Shown: positions 25,241 through 33,927 of the stretch, piece by piece | Position numbering within the stretch: the stretch's first letter is position 1 | Layout of the letters: each line of letters starts with the position of its first letter | Source of the DNA: an uncultured Myxococcales bacterium | GTDB lineage: Bacteria > Myxococcota_A > UBA9042 | Assembly: GCA_903883645.1 (NCBI GenBank) | Contig: CAISBR010000054.1 | Location: 1-64,000 of the forward strand | Length of the DNA: 64,000 bases | Reading direction: 5' to 3' | Made by a program: the position numbers and the translations under genes | The notes under the pieces: model-generated | What the model was told of the DNA's origin: nothing | The model's input: only the letters and a program-made list of their open reading frames with translations | The model's database searches: none

Positions 25241-28200
25241 ATGGAGCGTCTCGTCGTTTTTGCGCTGCACTCGCGCGGTGTGGTCATCGGCATCACCGTG
25301 GCCGTGCTGGCTGTGGCGCTGTGGTACGGGCTGCGGCTGCGGCTCGACGCCCTGCCCGATGTGACTAGTAATCAGGTACTTGTGCTGACTCGTGCGCCCG
25401 GTCTTACCCCCGAAGAGGTCGAGCGCCTGGTCACCCGCCGCGTCGAGACGGCGCTGGGTGGCGTGCCGGGTCTCGCGGGCCAGCGCAGCATCTCGCGCTA
25501 CGGAATCAGCTCGGTCACGGCGCTGTTTGGCGACGACGTCGATGCCTACCGCGCCCGGCAAGTGGTGCAAGAGCGCCTTGTTTTACTTGGCGATTCGCTG
25601 CCTCCCGGTGTCGAGGCGCCCGAGCTGGGGCCGCTGACGGGCGGTCTTGGCGAGATCTACCACTTTGCCGTCACCTCGAGCCAGCATACCGACGCAGAAC
25701 TGTTTGAGATCGTTGAACTAACTATCGCACCCTTGCTGCGGGCGGTGCCCGGCGTGGTCGAGGTCAATAGCTGGGGTGGTCGGCAAAGGACCATGGAAGT
25801 CGTGGCCAAGCCGAGCGAATTGGCCCGCCGGCACCTGACTTTAGACGATCTGGCCGAGGCGACCCGCCGGGCAATTGGCAGCGCTGCGGGTGCGAGTTTG
25901 CCGGCTGGTTCGGCCCAGGTCTTGCTGCGCGGCATTGCGTGGCCGCGGCAAGCACACGAATTGGCCGAGGCTGTCGTACGCGCCGATATAGGGCAACCTG
26001 TTGTTCGGATTGCTGATGTTGCCGATGTGCGCGAGGGTTCGCTGCCCCGCATTGGCACAGCGACGTGGTCGGGCCGCGGCGAGACCGTGTACGTGATGGT
26101 GCAGATGCTGCGCGACGAGAACGCACTGGCCGTGATGCACGACATCTTGCACACCATGCCGGCCGTGGCGCGGGCCGTGCCCAAAGGCGTAAAACTTTCG
26201 CTCATTTACGACCGAAGCGACCTGGTCAATCGCACGCTGCACACGGTGGGCGCGAATCTGGCCGAAGGCGGTTTGCTCGTCATTGCCGTGCTTTTCCTGC
26301 TGTTGGGCAGTCTGCGCGCCGGCATTCTGGTGGCCCTGGTCATCCCCATGTCGATGATCGGTGCGTCGGCGGCGATGGTGTATTTTGGCGTCGCGGGCAA
26401 CTTGATGAGCCTGGGCGCTCTGGATTTTGGCCTGCTCGTCGACGGTGCGGTGGTGATGGTCGAGGGCCTGTTCCACGCGCTCAAGCCCCACGGCCACGAC
26501 GACGAGGCGCATGTCGATGTCCACGAACCAGTTTTTGCTCGCATGGAGGCGATGGCGACTCGCCTGGCGCGGCCGGTGTTCTACTCGGTGCTGGTGATCA
26601 TCTTGGTGTATGTGCCGATTCTTACGCTGCAAGGTGTCGACGGCAAGATGTTCCGGCCGATGGCGCTCACGGTGATTTTTGCGCTGGTGAGCTCGCTGAT
26701 TTTGGCGATGACGTTTGTGCCCGCGCTCGCGTCGCTGATGCTGCGCCCCAAAGATGTGCCCAACCGGCCGCCGCCGCTGATTCGCTTCGCCGAGTTCGTG
26801 TACCGCCCCATGCTGGCCTGGGCGCTGCGCAGACCGTGGCAAGTGCTTGTTACAGCAATGATATTACTGGGCATGGGGGCCGTGCTCTTTGCCCGCGCGG
26901 GCACCAGTTTTGTGCCCCAGCTCGACGAGGGCGACCTGGTGGTGCAGTCGACGCGCGCGCCCGATATCTCGATCGAAGCGGCCCGCGACGACGCGATGCT
27001 CCTCGAAAAGACGCTGCTCAAGGTGCCCGAAGTGGTGCAAGTGGTGTCGCGCGTGGGCAGTCCTGCGGTGGCGACCGACATTATGGGCCTCGAGCAGGCC
27101 GACGTGTTCGTCAAGCTCAAGCCGCGGGCCGAGTGGCGCAAGGGCTTGGATCGCGAGAAATTGATTGCGGAATTAGAGGCGCTGACCAAGAAGCACGACC
27201 CGACCAACGAGGCGAGTTTTACCCAGCCGATTCAGATGCGCTTCAACGAGCTGGTGGGCGGGTCGGTGACGGACGTCGACGCCTCGGTCTACGGCGAAGA
27301 CCTGGGGCAACTGCGTATTCTGGCAGAGAAAGTGCGCGACGCGATCACCGGTGTGCCGGGCGCCGAAGACGTGAAGATCTTGGCCCCGCCCGCGGTGGCG
27401 CTGATCGAGGTGCGGCCCAAGGCGCTCGAAGCGGCGCAATGGGGCCTGCCGGCGCGCGAGGTGCTCGACGCGGTGGCGGCGGTGCGCACGGGCATCGATG
27501 TGGGCGTAACCTACGATGGACCGGTGCGAATTCCAGTACGACTGCGCCTGAACGAGGAGGCGAGTGCCTTTAACCTGGCCAACGCGCAACTGCCGACCCG
27601 CAGCGGTCAACTCGTCGAATTGCAAAGGGTCGCCCATGTCGAAAGCCGCGAAACGCCTGGGGCTGTGCAGCGCGAAGCCGGTCAGCGCCGGCTGGTGGTC
27701 GGCTTCAATGTGCGCGGCGGCGATCTGGGCGAGGTGGTCGCTGCGGCCCAGGCCAAGGTCAAGCAAGTGGTCGATGTTCCTAATGGTTTCCGGGTGCACT
27801 GGGGCGGCCAGTTCGAGACGTTTCAAGCGGCGCGCGCCCGCATGGCCGTGGTGATTCCAGTGGTTCTGATCGGCATCCTGCTGATTTTGCTGTGGACCTT
27901 TGGCAAGATCGCGCCGGCGCTGCTGATTCTGCTCAACGTGCCCTTTGCCGCTGTGGGCGGGGTGGTGGCGCTGACGCTGCGCGACCTGCCGATCTCCATG
28001 TCGGCGGCCGTTGGTTTCATTGCACTTTCTGGCATTGCGGTGCTCAACGGCGTGGTGCTGATGTCGACGATGCTCGAGATGCGTGGCGACGGCCTGAGCT
28101 GGTCCGATGTGGCGGAACACTCTGCGAAACAGCGCATGCGGCCCGTGCTGATGACCGCGCTGGTGGCGATGCTGGGGTTTGTGCCGATGATGCTGGCTAC

Positions 28201-28387
28201 GGGCGCAGGAGCTGAGGTGCAGCGCCCACTTGCAACCGTTGTCGTGGGCGGCCTGGTGACGTCTACGGCACTGACGCTGGTGGTGCTGCCCGCGCTGGTG
28301 GGGTGGTTTGGCAAGCGCCATGCGCCCAAGACCAAGCGCCGCGACCCCGCGGATCCCGCCGAGACCACCGACATTTTGCCCGCGTAG
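25241..28387 (+). CDS. czcA: Heavy-metal RND efflux pump (CzcA-type)
   Basis: The 1048-residue product is a full-length inner-membrane heavy-metal-efflux RND transporter. The fourth transmembrane helix carries D395-F-G-L-L-V-D401-G-A-V-V-M-V-E408. This matches the D402/D408/E415 proton-relay triad of CzcA and the HME signature linked to Zn/Co/Cd/Ni export rather than the Cu/Ag (CusA) signature. Metal specificity is therefore predicted as divalent cations, with moderate confidence. The ATG follows the adaptor stop with no gap. No metal-responsive regulator is encoded next to the operon. Confidence 0.93.
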   Translation: MERLVVFALHSRGVVIGITVAVLAVALWYGLRLRLDALPDVTSNQVLVLTRAPGLTPEEVERLVTRRVETALGGVPGLAGQRSISRYGISSVTALFGDDVDAYRARQVVQERLVLLGDSLPPGVEAPELGPLTGGLGEIYHFAVTSSQHTDAELFEIVELTIAPLLRAVPGVVEVNSWGGRQRTMEVVAKPSELARRHLTLDDLAEATRRAIGSAAGASLPAGSAQVLLRGIAWPRQAHELAEAVVRADIGQPVVRIADVADVREGSLPRIGTATWSGRGETVYVMVQMLRDENALAVMHDILHTMPAVARAVPKGVKLSLIYDRSDLVNRTLHTVGANLAEGGLLVIAVLFLLLGSLRAGILVALVIPMSMIGASAAMVYFGVAGNLMSLGALDFGLLVDGAVVMVEGLFHALKPHGHDDEAHVDVHEPVFARMEAMATRLARPVFYSVLVIILVYVPILTLQGVDGKMFRPMALTVIFALVSSLILAMTFVPALASLMLRPKDVPNRPPPLIRFAEFVYRPMLAWALRRPWQVLVTAMILLGMGAVLFARAGTSFVPQLDEGDLVVQSTRAPDISIEAARDDAMLLEKTLLKVPEVVQVVSRVGSPAVATDIMGLEQADVFVKLKPRAEWRKGLDREKLIAELEALTKKHDPTNEASFTQPIQMRFNELVGGSVTDVDASVYGEDLGQLRILAEKVRDAITGVPGAEDVKILAPPAVALIEVRPKALEAAQWGLPAREVLDAVAAVRTGIDVGVTYDGPVRIPVRLRLNEEASAFNLANAQLPTRSGQLVELQRVAHVESRETPGAVQREAGQRRLVVGFNVRGGDLGEVVAAAQAKVKQVVDVPNGFRVHWGGQFETFQAARARMAVVIPVVLIGILLILLWTFGKIAPALLILLNVPFAAVGGVVALTLRDLPISMSAAVGFIALSGIAVLNGVVLMSTMLEMRGDGLSWSDVAEHSAKQRMRPVLMTALVAMLGFVPMMLATGAGAEVQRPLATVVVGGLVTSTALTLVVLPALVGWFGKRHAPKTKRRDPADPAETTDILPA

Positions 28388-28495
28388 CCGTTTGCTCTTG
28401 ACAGCGGCGCCCTGCGGATTTCCTTGCCCCGGCCCTGCGACTGACATTGCTGTCGCGGCCAACACCCCACGCTACAGCCCACCCGAGGTAACTGC

Positions 28496-30463
28496 ATGAG
28501 TGAGACCCGCCAATTCCAGGCCTACACCAAGAAGCTGCTCGACCTGATGATCCACAGCATTTACGCGCACAAAGATGTGTTCGTGCGCGAACTGATCAGC
28601 AACGCTTCCGACGCTATCGACAAGGTGCGCTTTGAGGCGCTGACCAATCCCGAGCTGCTCGAGGGCGACGGCGACTTCAAAATTCGCCTAGTTCCCAACG
28701 ATATAGACCACACGCTGACGTTTAGCGACAACGGCATCGGCATGAGCTACGACGAGGTAATCGAGCACATCGGCACCATCGCGCGGTCGGGCTCTGAGCA
28801 GTTTGCCGAGCGGCTAAAGACGGCGGGCGGCGAGGCGGGAACCCCTGATCTGATTGGACAATTTGGCGTCGGCTTCTACTCGGCCTTTATGGTCGCCAAA
28901 AAAGTCGAGCTGTGGACCCGCAAAGCCGGTTCCGACCACTCGGTGCACTGGGTCTCGCAGGGCGACGGCGAGTACACGATCGAAAAGCTAGAAAGTGGGC
29001 GTCGCGGCACCACAATTACCCTGCACCTGCGCGACAAGGATGCGCCCCGCGAAGACGACGAAGAGGATGTGGACGAGATCTACAACCAAGAGAGCTACAC
29101 CGATACCTGGACGCTCAAGCGCATCGTCAAGAAGTACAGTGATTTCATTGCGTTCCCCGTGGTGATGGATACCAAGAAGTGGGAGAAGCCCAAGGACGCC
29201 GAGGGCAACGAGATCGCCGACGCCGAGACGGTCGAGTCGACGGTGCAAGAGACGCTGAACACGAGCAAGGCCTTGTGGACGCGGCAGCCGGCAAGCGTTA
29301 CCAAAGAGGAATACATCGAGTTTTACAAGCACATTTCGCGCGACTGGCAAGAGCCGGCCGAGACCCTGCACTTCCATGTCGAGGGTGCGCAAGAGTGGAC
29401 GGGCCTGCTGTTCTTCCCCGAAAAAGCGCCGTTCGATCTGTTCTCGCGCGAGCCGCGGCGCGGTCTGCAGCTCTACATCAAGCGCGTGTTCATCGCCGAA
29501 GATGTCAAGGAGCTGATTCCTGACCACTTTCGCTTTGTGAAGGGCCTGGTCGACTCGGCCGACCTGCCGCTCAACGTGTCGCGCGAGACGGTGCAGCACG
29601 ACCGCCTGGTGCCGCTCATCAAAAAGCGCATCGGCAACAAGCTGCTGTCGCACTGCAAAGAACTGCTCGAAAAGGACCGCCCGCGCTACGAAAAGCTGTG
29701 GGAAGAGTTCGGCATGTGCATCAAAGAGGGCTTCCATTACGAGCCGGCGCAGAAAGACAAGCTGGCCGAGATCGTGCTGGTCAAGACCACGACGGCGAGC
29801 GGCTGGTCGACTCTGGCCGAGGTGGCCGAGCGCAAAAAAGAAGGCCAGACGGCGCTTTACTACCTGACCGGCGACAAGATCGAGGTGCTGCAAGGCGCGC
29901 CGCAGCTCGAAGTGTTCAAGAAGAAGGGTGTCGAGGTGCTGCTGCTGCCCGAGGCGGTCGACGAAATCATGGTCGGCGCGCTGAGTTCGTTTGACGAGCT
30001 TGAGCTGAAGTCGGCGGCGCGCGGCGAGCTCGACGGGCTGCCCGAGAGCGAGACCAAAGAAGAAAAGGCCGAGAAAAACACCACCTTTGGCCCCCTAACC
30101 GAGCGGCTGAGCAAGCTGCTGGGCGACCAGGTGTCGCAGGTGCGGCTGTCAGATCGGCTGACCGACTCGGCGGTGTGCCTGGTGGCCGACCAAGACGGCA
30201 TGAGCGGCCAGCTCGAGCGTATGCTGCAGGCGATGGGCCAGCCGGTGCCGCAGCAGAAGCGGATTCTTGAGCTAAATCCCGAGCATAGTCTGGTGCTGGC
30301 GCTGCGGGACCTGGCCGAGCGCGACAGCGGCGACGAACGCCTGGGCGAATATGCCGAGATGCTGATGGACCAGGCGCTGTTAGCCGAGGGTGCGCCGCTG
30401 AAGAACCCGGCGCGCTTTGCCCAGCGGGTAGCGAGCGCGATGGCCGCGGCCGTGGGGCACTAA
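28496..30463 (+). CDS. htpG: Chaperone HtpG (Hsp90)
   Basis: The 655-residue product is bacterial Hsp90, an ATP-driven cytosolic dimeric chaperone. Clear family segments: MIHSIYAHKDVFVRELISNASDAIDKVRF, the ATP-binding SDNGIGMSYDEVIEHIGTIARSG, QFGVGFYSAFMVA, and the middle-domain LPLNVSRETVQHDRLV. Length is normal. It ends overlapping the oppositely oriented histidine kinase stop by four bases (CTAA). I saw no confident heat-shock promoter in the 108-base leader. Confidence 0.96.
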   Translation: MSETRQFQAYTKKLLDLMIHSIYAHKDVFVRELISNASDAIDKVRFEALTNPELLEGDGDFKIRLVPNDIDHTLTFSDNGIGMSYDEVIEHIGTIARSGSEQFAERLKTAGGEAGTPDLIGQFGVGFYSAFMVAKKVELWTRKAGSDHSVHWVSQGDGEYTIEKLESGRRGTTITLHLRDKDAPREDDEEDVDEIYNQESYTDTWTLKRIVKKYSDFIAFPVVMDTKKWEKPKDAEGNEIADAETVESTVQETLNTSKALWTRQPASVTKEEYIEFYKHISRDWQEPAETLHFHVEGAQEWTGLLFFPEKAPFDLFSREPRRGLQLYIKRVFIAEDVKELIPDHFRFVKGLVDSADLPLNVSRETVQHDRLVPLIKKRIGNKLLSHCKELLEKDRPRYEKLWEEFGMCIKEGFHYEPAQKDKLAEIVLVKTTTASGWSTLAEVAERKKEGQTALYYLTGDKIEVLQGAPQLEVFKKKGVEVLLLPEAVDEIMVGALSSFDELELKSAARGELDGLPESETKEEKAEKNTTFGPLTERLSKLLGDQVSQVRLSDRLTDSAVCLVADQDGMSGQLERMLQAMGQPVPQQKRILELNPEHSLVLALRDLAERDSGDERLGEYAEMLMDQALLAEGAPLKNPARFAQRVASAMAAAVGH

Positions 30464-31836
30464 ACCGCTTGCTCTGCTGGGGTATTTTCGCCAAAGGTCA
30501 CCACAAAGCGCGCACCGCCGCCTTCTGCTGCCTCTACCCAGGCGCGGCCACCGTGGCGCTCGGCGAGCTGGGCCACAATCGCTAGGCCCAGCCCCGAGCC
30601 CGTGCGCCGGCGGTCAAGGCGATGAAACGGCGCAAAAATGGTCGCACGCTGGGCCTCTGGCACCCCTGGACCGTGGTCGCGGACACTAAGACGCCAGCCG
30701 TGGCCCTCTGCCGCGACCACCACCTCGATAATGCTGCCCTTTGGGGCAAAGTCCATGGCATTACCCAGCAAATTATCGAGCACTTGCCGCACGGCTGCGG
30801 GTTCGACGCGCACCGTCAACGTCTCAGCCCCCCGGCTCCGCAGCTCAATACCCCGCTCGCCAGCCGGCGCCTGCCACCCCTGCAGCGCCATCCGCACCAG
30901 CTCGACCGCATCGCACACCACCACCGCCGTAGCTGCGCGGCGAAGGGTGGCAAGCTCTAGAAGATCATTGGCCAATTTCGCCAGCCGATCGACCTCGTCG
31001 CGAGCCCGCTCCAGCGCCTCGCGCAGCTGCTCAGGCGGCCGCTCGCGCCGCAGCGTCACATCCACATCGGTACGCAACACCGCCAAAGGAGTACGCAATT
31101 CGTGCGCCGCATCGGCCACCAGCCGCTGTTGGTCGGCCCGCGCCTGCTGCAGACGCCGGGTGGCGCTCTCGGCCAGGTCGCGCAGCTCGCTCAGAACATC
31201 GCCCGCCGCATCCGCCGCCGGCACATGGTCCAGATCGCCGTGGTGCAGCCGCCGCAGGTGCCGCGCCAACGCCTCGATGCGGGCGTTCAGGTTGTGACCA
31301 AAGCGAATTTGCAGCGTTAGCAGCCCCATCAGGACCAGCAGGCCCACCAGCGCGGCGGCTTTGGCGTAGGCCAGCATCGTCTCGCGTTGCACCTCGAGCG
31401 GCTGGGCCAAACGGAGTCGCCACACCTGATCGTCGGGCCCAGGCACCCCCACCACCAGCACGCGCTGCCCCGCCGGCCCCGGCCCTGCTTGGTCCGAAAG
31501 CTGGGGCCGCCCCACAGCAGCCTGACCGGTCAACAGGTCGGGAACCTGCGACTGCACTGGGGTTTTCATGCGCACATGCCCATCGGGACCGTAGAGCGCC
31601 GCCCACGCCGTCATGCCCTGCGCGCCCGGCAGCGGCGACACAGCGACGTGCAAGTGCGCCCCATCCGGCCTATCAAACAGCGACACCGACTCGACCGCGG
31701 CCTGGGCCAGCAGCGCCCGGTCGACCGATTGCCGCAGCAGCTGCTCAAGGCCAATGCCCACGGCCACAAGACCGCCGACCAGCAGCCCAGCGGGCAGCAG
31801 CGCGCCCCACAGCAACAGCCGCGCAGATAGCTTCAC
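30460..31836 (-). CDS. Membrane sensor histidine kinase
   Basis: The 458-residue kinase has two transmembrane helices (about residues 6-28 and 157-178) flanking a periplasmic sensor of about 125 residues, a HAMP-like linker, the His phospho-acceptor in DAAHELRTPL (His245), N box DNLLGNAMDFAP, G1 DHGPGVP and G2 SGLGLAIV. It is the EnvZ/QseC type that pairs with OmpR-like regulators. Its start overlaps the regulator's stop (ATGA), so the two form a regulator-kinase operon. The signal is unknown; the sensor region shows no recognisable domain. Confidence 0.93.
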   Translation of the reverse strand: MKLSARLLLWGALLPAGLLVGGLVAVGIGLEQLLRQSVDRALLAQAAVESVSLFDRPDGAHLHVAVSPLPGAQGMTAWAALYGPDGHVRMKTPVQSQVPDLLTGQAAVGRPQLSDQAGPGPAGQRVLVVGVPGPDDQVWRLRLAQPLEVQRETMLAYAKAAALVGLLVLMGLLTLQIRFGHNLNARIEALARHLRRLHHGDLDHVPAADAAGDVLSELRDLAESATRRLQQARADQQRLVADAAHELRTPLAVLRTDVDVTLRRERPPEQLREALERARDEVDRLAKLANDLLELATLRRAATAVVVCDAVELVRMALQGWQAPAGERGIELRSRGAETLTVRVEPAAVRQVLDNLLGNAMDFAPKGSIIEVVVAAEGHGWRLSVRDHGPGVPEAQRATIFAPFHRLDRRRTGSGLGLAIVAQLAERHGGRAWVEAAEGGGARFVVTFGENTPAEQAV

Positions 31837-32519
31837 TTGCCGCCTTCGTCGCCTATGTCGAGGCGAAACCCGACACCGCGCACGGTGCGCACGCTCACCT
31901 GTGTTGAGCCCGTTTCGCTAATCTTCTTGCGCAGATAACCAACGTAGACATCGACCACATTGGGCTCGCCATCAAAGCCCGGCCCCCACACCCGCGCCAG
32001 CAGCTCACTGCGCGTCAGCACATCGCCGGCGTGCTCAAAAAGCTCGCGCAGCAGCTGGTATTCGCGGGCCGTCACGCTCACGTCGTGGTCGTGGCACCGC
32101 AACACCCGCCGGCGTGCGTCTAGGGTTAAGTCGCCAAATTGCATCACAGCTTGCCCTGCACTTCCACGGCGTTGTAAGGCCTCGAGCCGCGCCACCAGCT
32201 CGTCGAACGCAAACGGCTTGACCAAGTAGTCGTCGGCACCCGCTCGCAGTGCCTGCACCTTTTCGGCGGTCTCGCCGCGCGCCGTCAGCATCAGCACCGG
32301 CATTTGCACGCCCCGGCTGCGCCAGGCCCGCAGAACGGACAGGCCGTCGACCTCGGGCAGCATCCAGTCCAAGATCGCTACATCGTAGGGCAGTTGCGCC
32401 CCCTGCTCGATCGCCGCATCGCCGCGATCACAGGTATCGACCTGATGGCCGTCTTCTTGCAGTCCGCGCACCACGCTTCGCGCCAGGCGCCCTTCATCTT
32501 CGACTAACAATATCCGCAT
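31833..32519 (-). CDS. OmpR/PhoB-family response regulator
   Basis: The 228-residue regulator has a receiver domain with acidic pocket E7-D8, phospho-acceptor D51, T79 and K101, and a C-terminal winged-helix DNA-binding domain ending YLRKKISETG...VRTVRGVGFRLD, typical of OmpR/PhoB members of the QseB/PmrA type. It is cotranscribed with the kinase at 30460 and divergent from kbl; two inverted repeats lie in the 123-base gap upstream. Confidence 0.95.
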   Translation of the reverse strand: MRILLVEDEGRLARSVVRGLQEDGHQVDTCDRGDAAIEQGAQLPYDVAILDWMLPEVDGLSVLRAWRSRGVQMPVLMLTARGETAEKVQALRAGADDYLVKPFAFDELVARLEALQRRGSAGQAVMQFGDLTLDARRRVLRCHDHDVSVTAREYQLLRELFEHAGDVLTRSELLARVWGPGFDGEPNVVDVYVGYLRKKISETGSTQVSVRTVRGVGFRLDIGDEGGK

Positions 32520-32551
32520 CTTACATCAGAACGGCGACCCGCGCCGCCCCA

Positions 32552-32596
32552 AGCATAGCACACACCCTATGCTGACGGACTGCCCCAGGTGTGCTA
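32552..32596. promoter_or_regulatory. Overlapping inverted repeats between the response regulator and kbl
   Basis: Two perfect inverted repeats interlock in the divergent promoter region: AGCATAG/CTATGCT (32552-32558 and 32567-32573, 8-base spacer) and TAGCACAC/GTGTGCTA (32556-32563 and 32589-32596, 25-base spacer). They could be a regulator-binding site or leader hairpins. The link to the adjacent regulator is inference. Confidence 0.45.
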
Positions 32597-32642
32597 AGAG
32601 ACGCCGCGCACGGCCCCACGATGCGGGCCCCAGCGAGGAACC

Positions 32643-33836
32643 ATGTACGCACAAACCCGGGCCCGCTTTGAACAAACCTTGGCTGAGATCGATGCGGGCG
32701 GCCTAACCAAGCCCGAGCGCGTGATCGCCACGCCCCAGGGTGCGACAATCGCGGTCGCGAGTGGCAAGCAAGTGCTGAACTTCTGTGCCAATAACTACCT
32801 GGGCCTAGCCAACCACCCCGCCATCGTCGCCGCCGCGCACCAGGGCCTCGACGACTGGGGTTACGGCATGTCGTCCGTGCGCTTCATCTGTGGCACGCAA
32901 TCGGTGCACAAACAGCTCGAGGCGGCCATCGCGGCCTTCTTCGGCACCGACGACACCATCTTGTACTCCTCGTGCTTCGACGCCAACGGCGGCGTTTTCG
33001 AGACGCTGATGGAGCAAGAAGATGCGGTAATTTCAGATGCTTTGAACCACGCCTCTATCATCGATGGCATTCGCCTATGCAAGGCCGAGCGCTACCGCTA
33101 CGAGCACGGCAACTTGGCCGACCTCGAGCGCTGCCTGCAAGAGAGCCAAGCCCAGCGCAGCCGGCTAGTGGTGACCGACGGCGTGTTTTCGATGGACGGC
33201 GACGTAGCAAACCTTAGTGCAATCGCGGATTTATGCGACAAGTACCAGGCACTTTTGCTGGTCGACGAGAGCCACTCGACCGGCTTCTTTGGCCCCGGCG
33301 GCCGCGGTGTGCCCGCCTTCCACGGCGTACAAAAGCGCGTCGATCTCATTAGTTCAACCCTCGGCAAAGCCCTGGGCGGCGCGTCGGGCGGTTTCATCAC
33401 CGGCCCCAAGGCGGTTATTGACCTGTTGCGCCAGCGCTCTCGCCCGTATCTATTCAGCAATACGCTGGCACCGTCGATTGCCGCAGCCAGCCTCGCGGCC
33501 CTAAAGCTCATCGACGCCGGCGACGACTTGCGCGCACGCCTCATCGCCAACACCCAGCGCTTCCGCACCGCCATGACCGAGGCTGGCTTCCAAGTGCGAC
33601 CCGGCATCCACCCCATCGTGCCTGTGATGCTAGGCGACGCCAAACTTGCCCAAGATTTCGCTCGGTTGCTACTCGACGAGGGCATTTACGTCATCGGATT
33701 TTCGTTCCCCGTTGTGCCGCGCGGCCAGGCCCGCATCCGCGTACAGCTGTCGGCCGCCCACCAGCCCGAGCATGTTGAGCAAGCGATCGCGGCCTTCGTC
33801 AAGATAGGTAAGCAGCTCGGCGTCCTTGCCGCCTAA
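32643..33836 (+). CDS. kbl: Glycine C-acetyltransferase (2-amino-3-ketobutyrate CoA ligase)
   Basis: The 397-residue PLP enzyme converts 2-amino-3-oxobutanoate plus CoA to glycine and acetyl-CoA in threonine breakdown. Seen: NFCANNYLGLANHP, YGMSSVRFICGTQSVHKQLE, DESHSTGFFGPGGRG, and the PLP lysine K242 in STLGKALGGASGG, all as in E. coli Kbl; length also matches. The ATG is preceded by GAGGA. The usual partner threonine dehydrogenase (tdh) is not adjacent. Related enzymes (KAS, serine palmitoyltransferase) share the fold, but the fit to Kbl is close. Confidence 0.94.
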   Translation: MYAQTRARFEQTLAEIDAGGLTKPERVIATPQGATIAVASGKQVLNFCANNYLGLANHPAIVAAAHQGLDDWGYGMSSVRFICGTQSVHKQLEAAIAAFFGTDDTILYSSCFDANGGVFETLMEQEDAVISDALNHASIIDGIRLCKAERYRYEHGNLADLERCLQESQAQRSRLVVTDGVFSMDGDVANLSAIADLCDKYQALLLVDESHSTGFFGPGGRGVPAFHGVQKRVDLISSTLGKALGGASGGFITGPKAVIDLLRQRSRPYLFSNTLAPSIAAASLAALKLIDAGDDLRARLIANTQRFRTAMTEAGFQVRPGIHPIVPVMLGDAKLAQDFARLLLDEGIYVIGFSFPVVPRGQARIRVQLSAAHQPEHVEQAIAAFVKIGKQLGVLAA

Positions 33837-33927
33837 GGCCAGGGCGATATCTATCGCGCCGCATGTTGCCGACACGGGCCGCTTTTCGATAGTCTAGCGA
33901 TTCGGTCGCCTGCCCAGGCGGCTCAAG

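Noticed and set aside
28388-28495. Possible heat-shock promoter before htpG (CTTGACA and CCCCGGC)
   Set aside because: The spacing of about 23 bases is far from the 13-17 expected for a sigma-32-type promoter.
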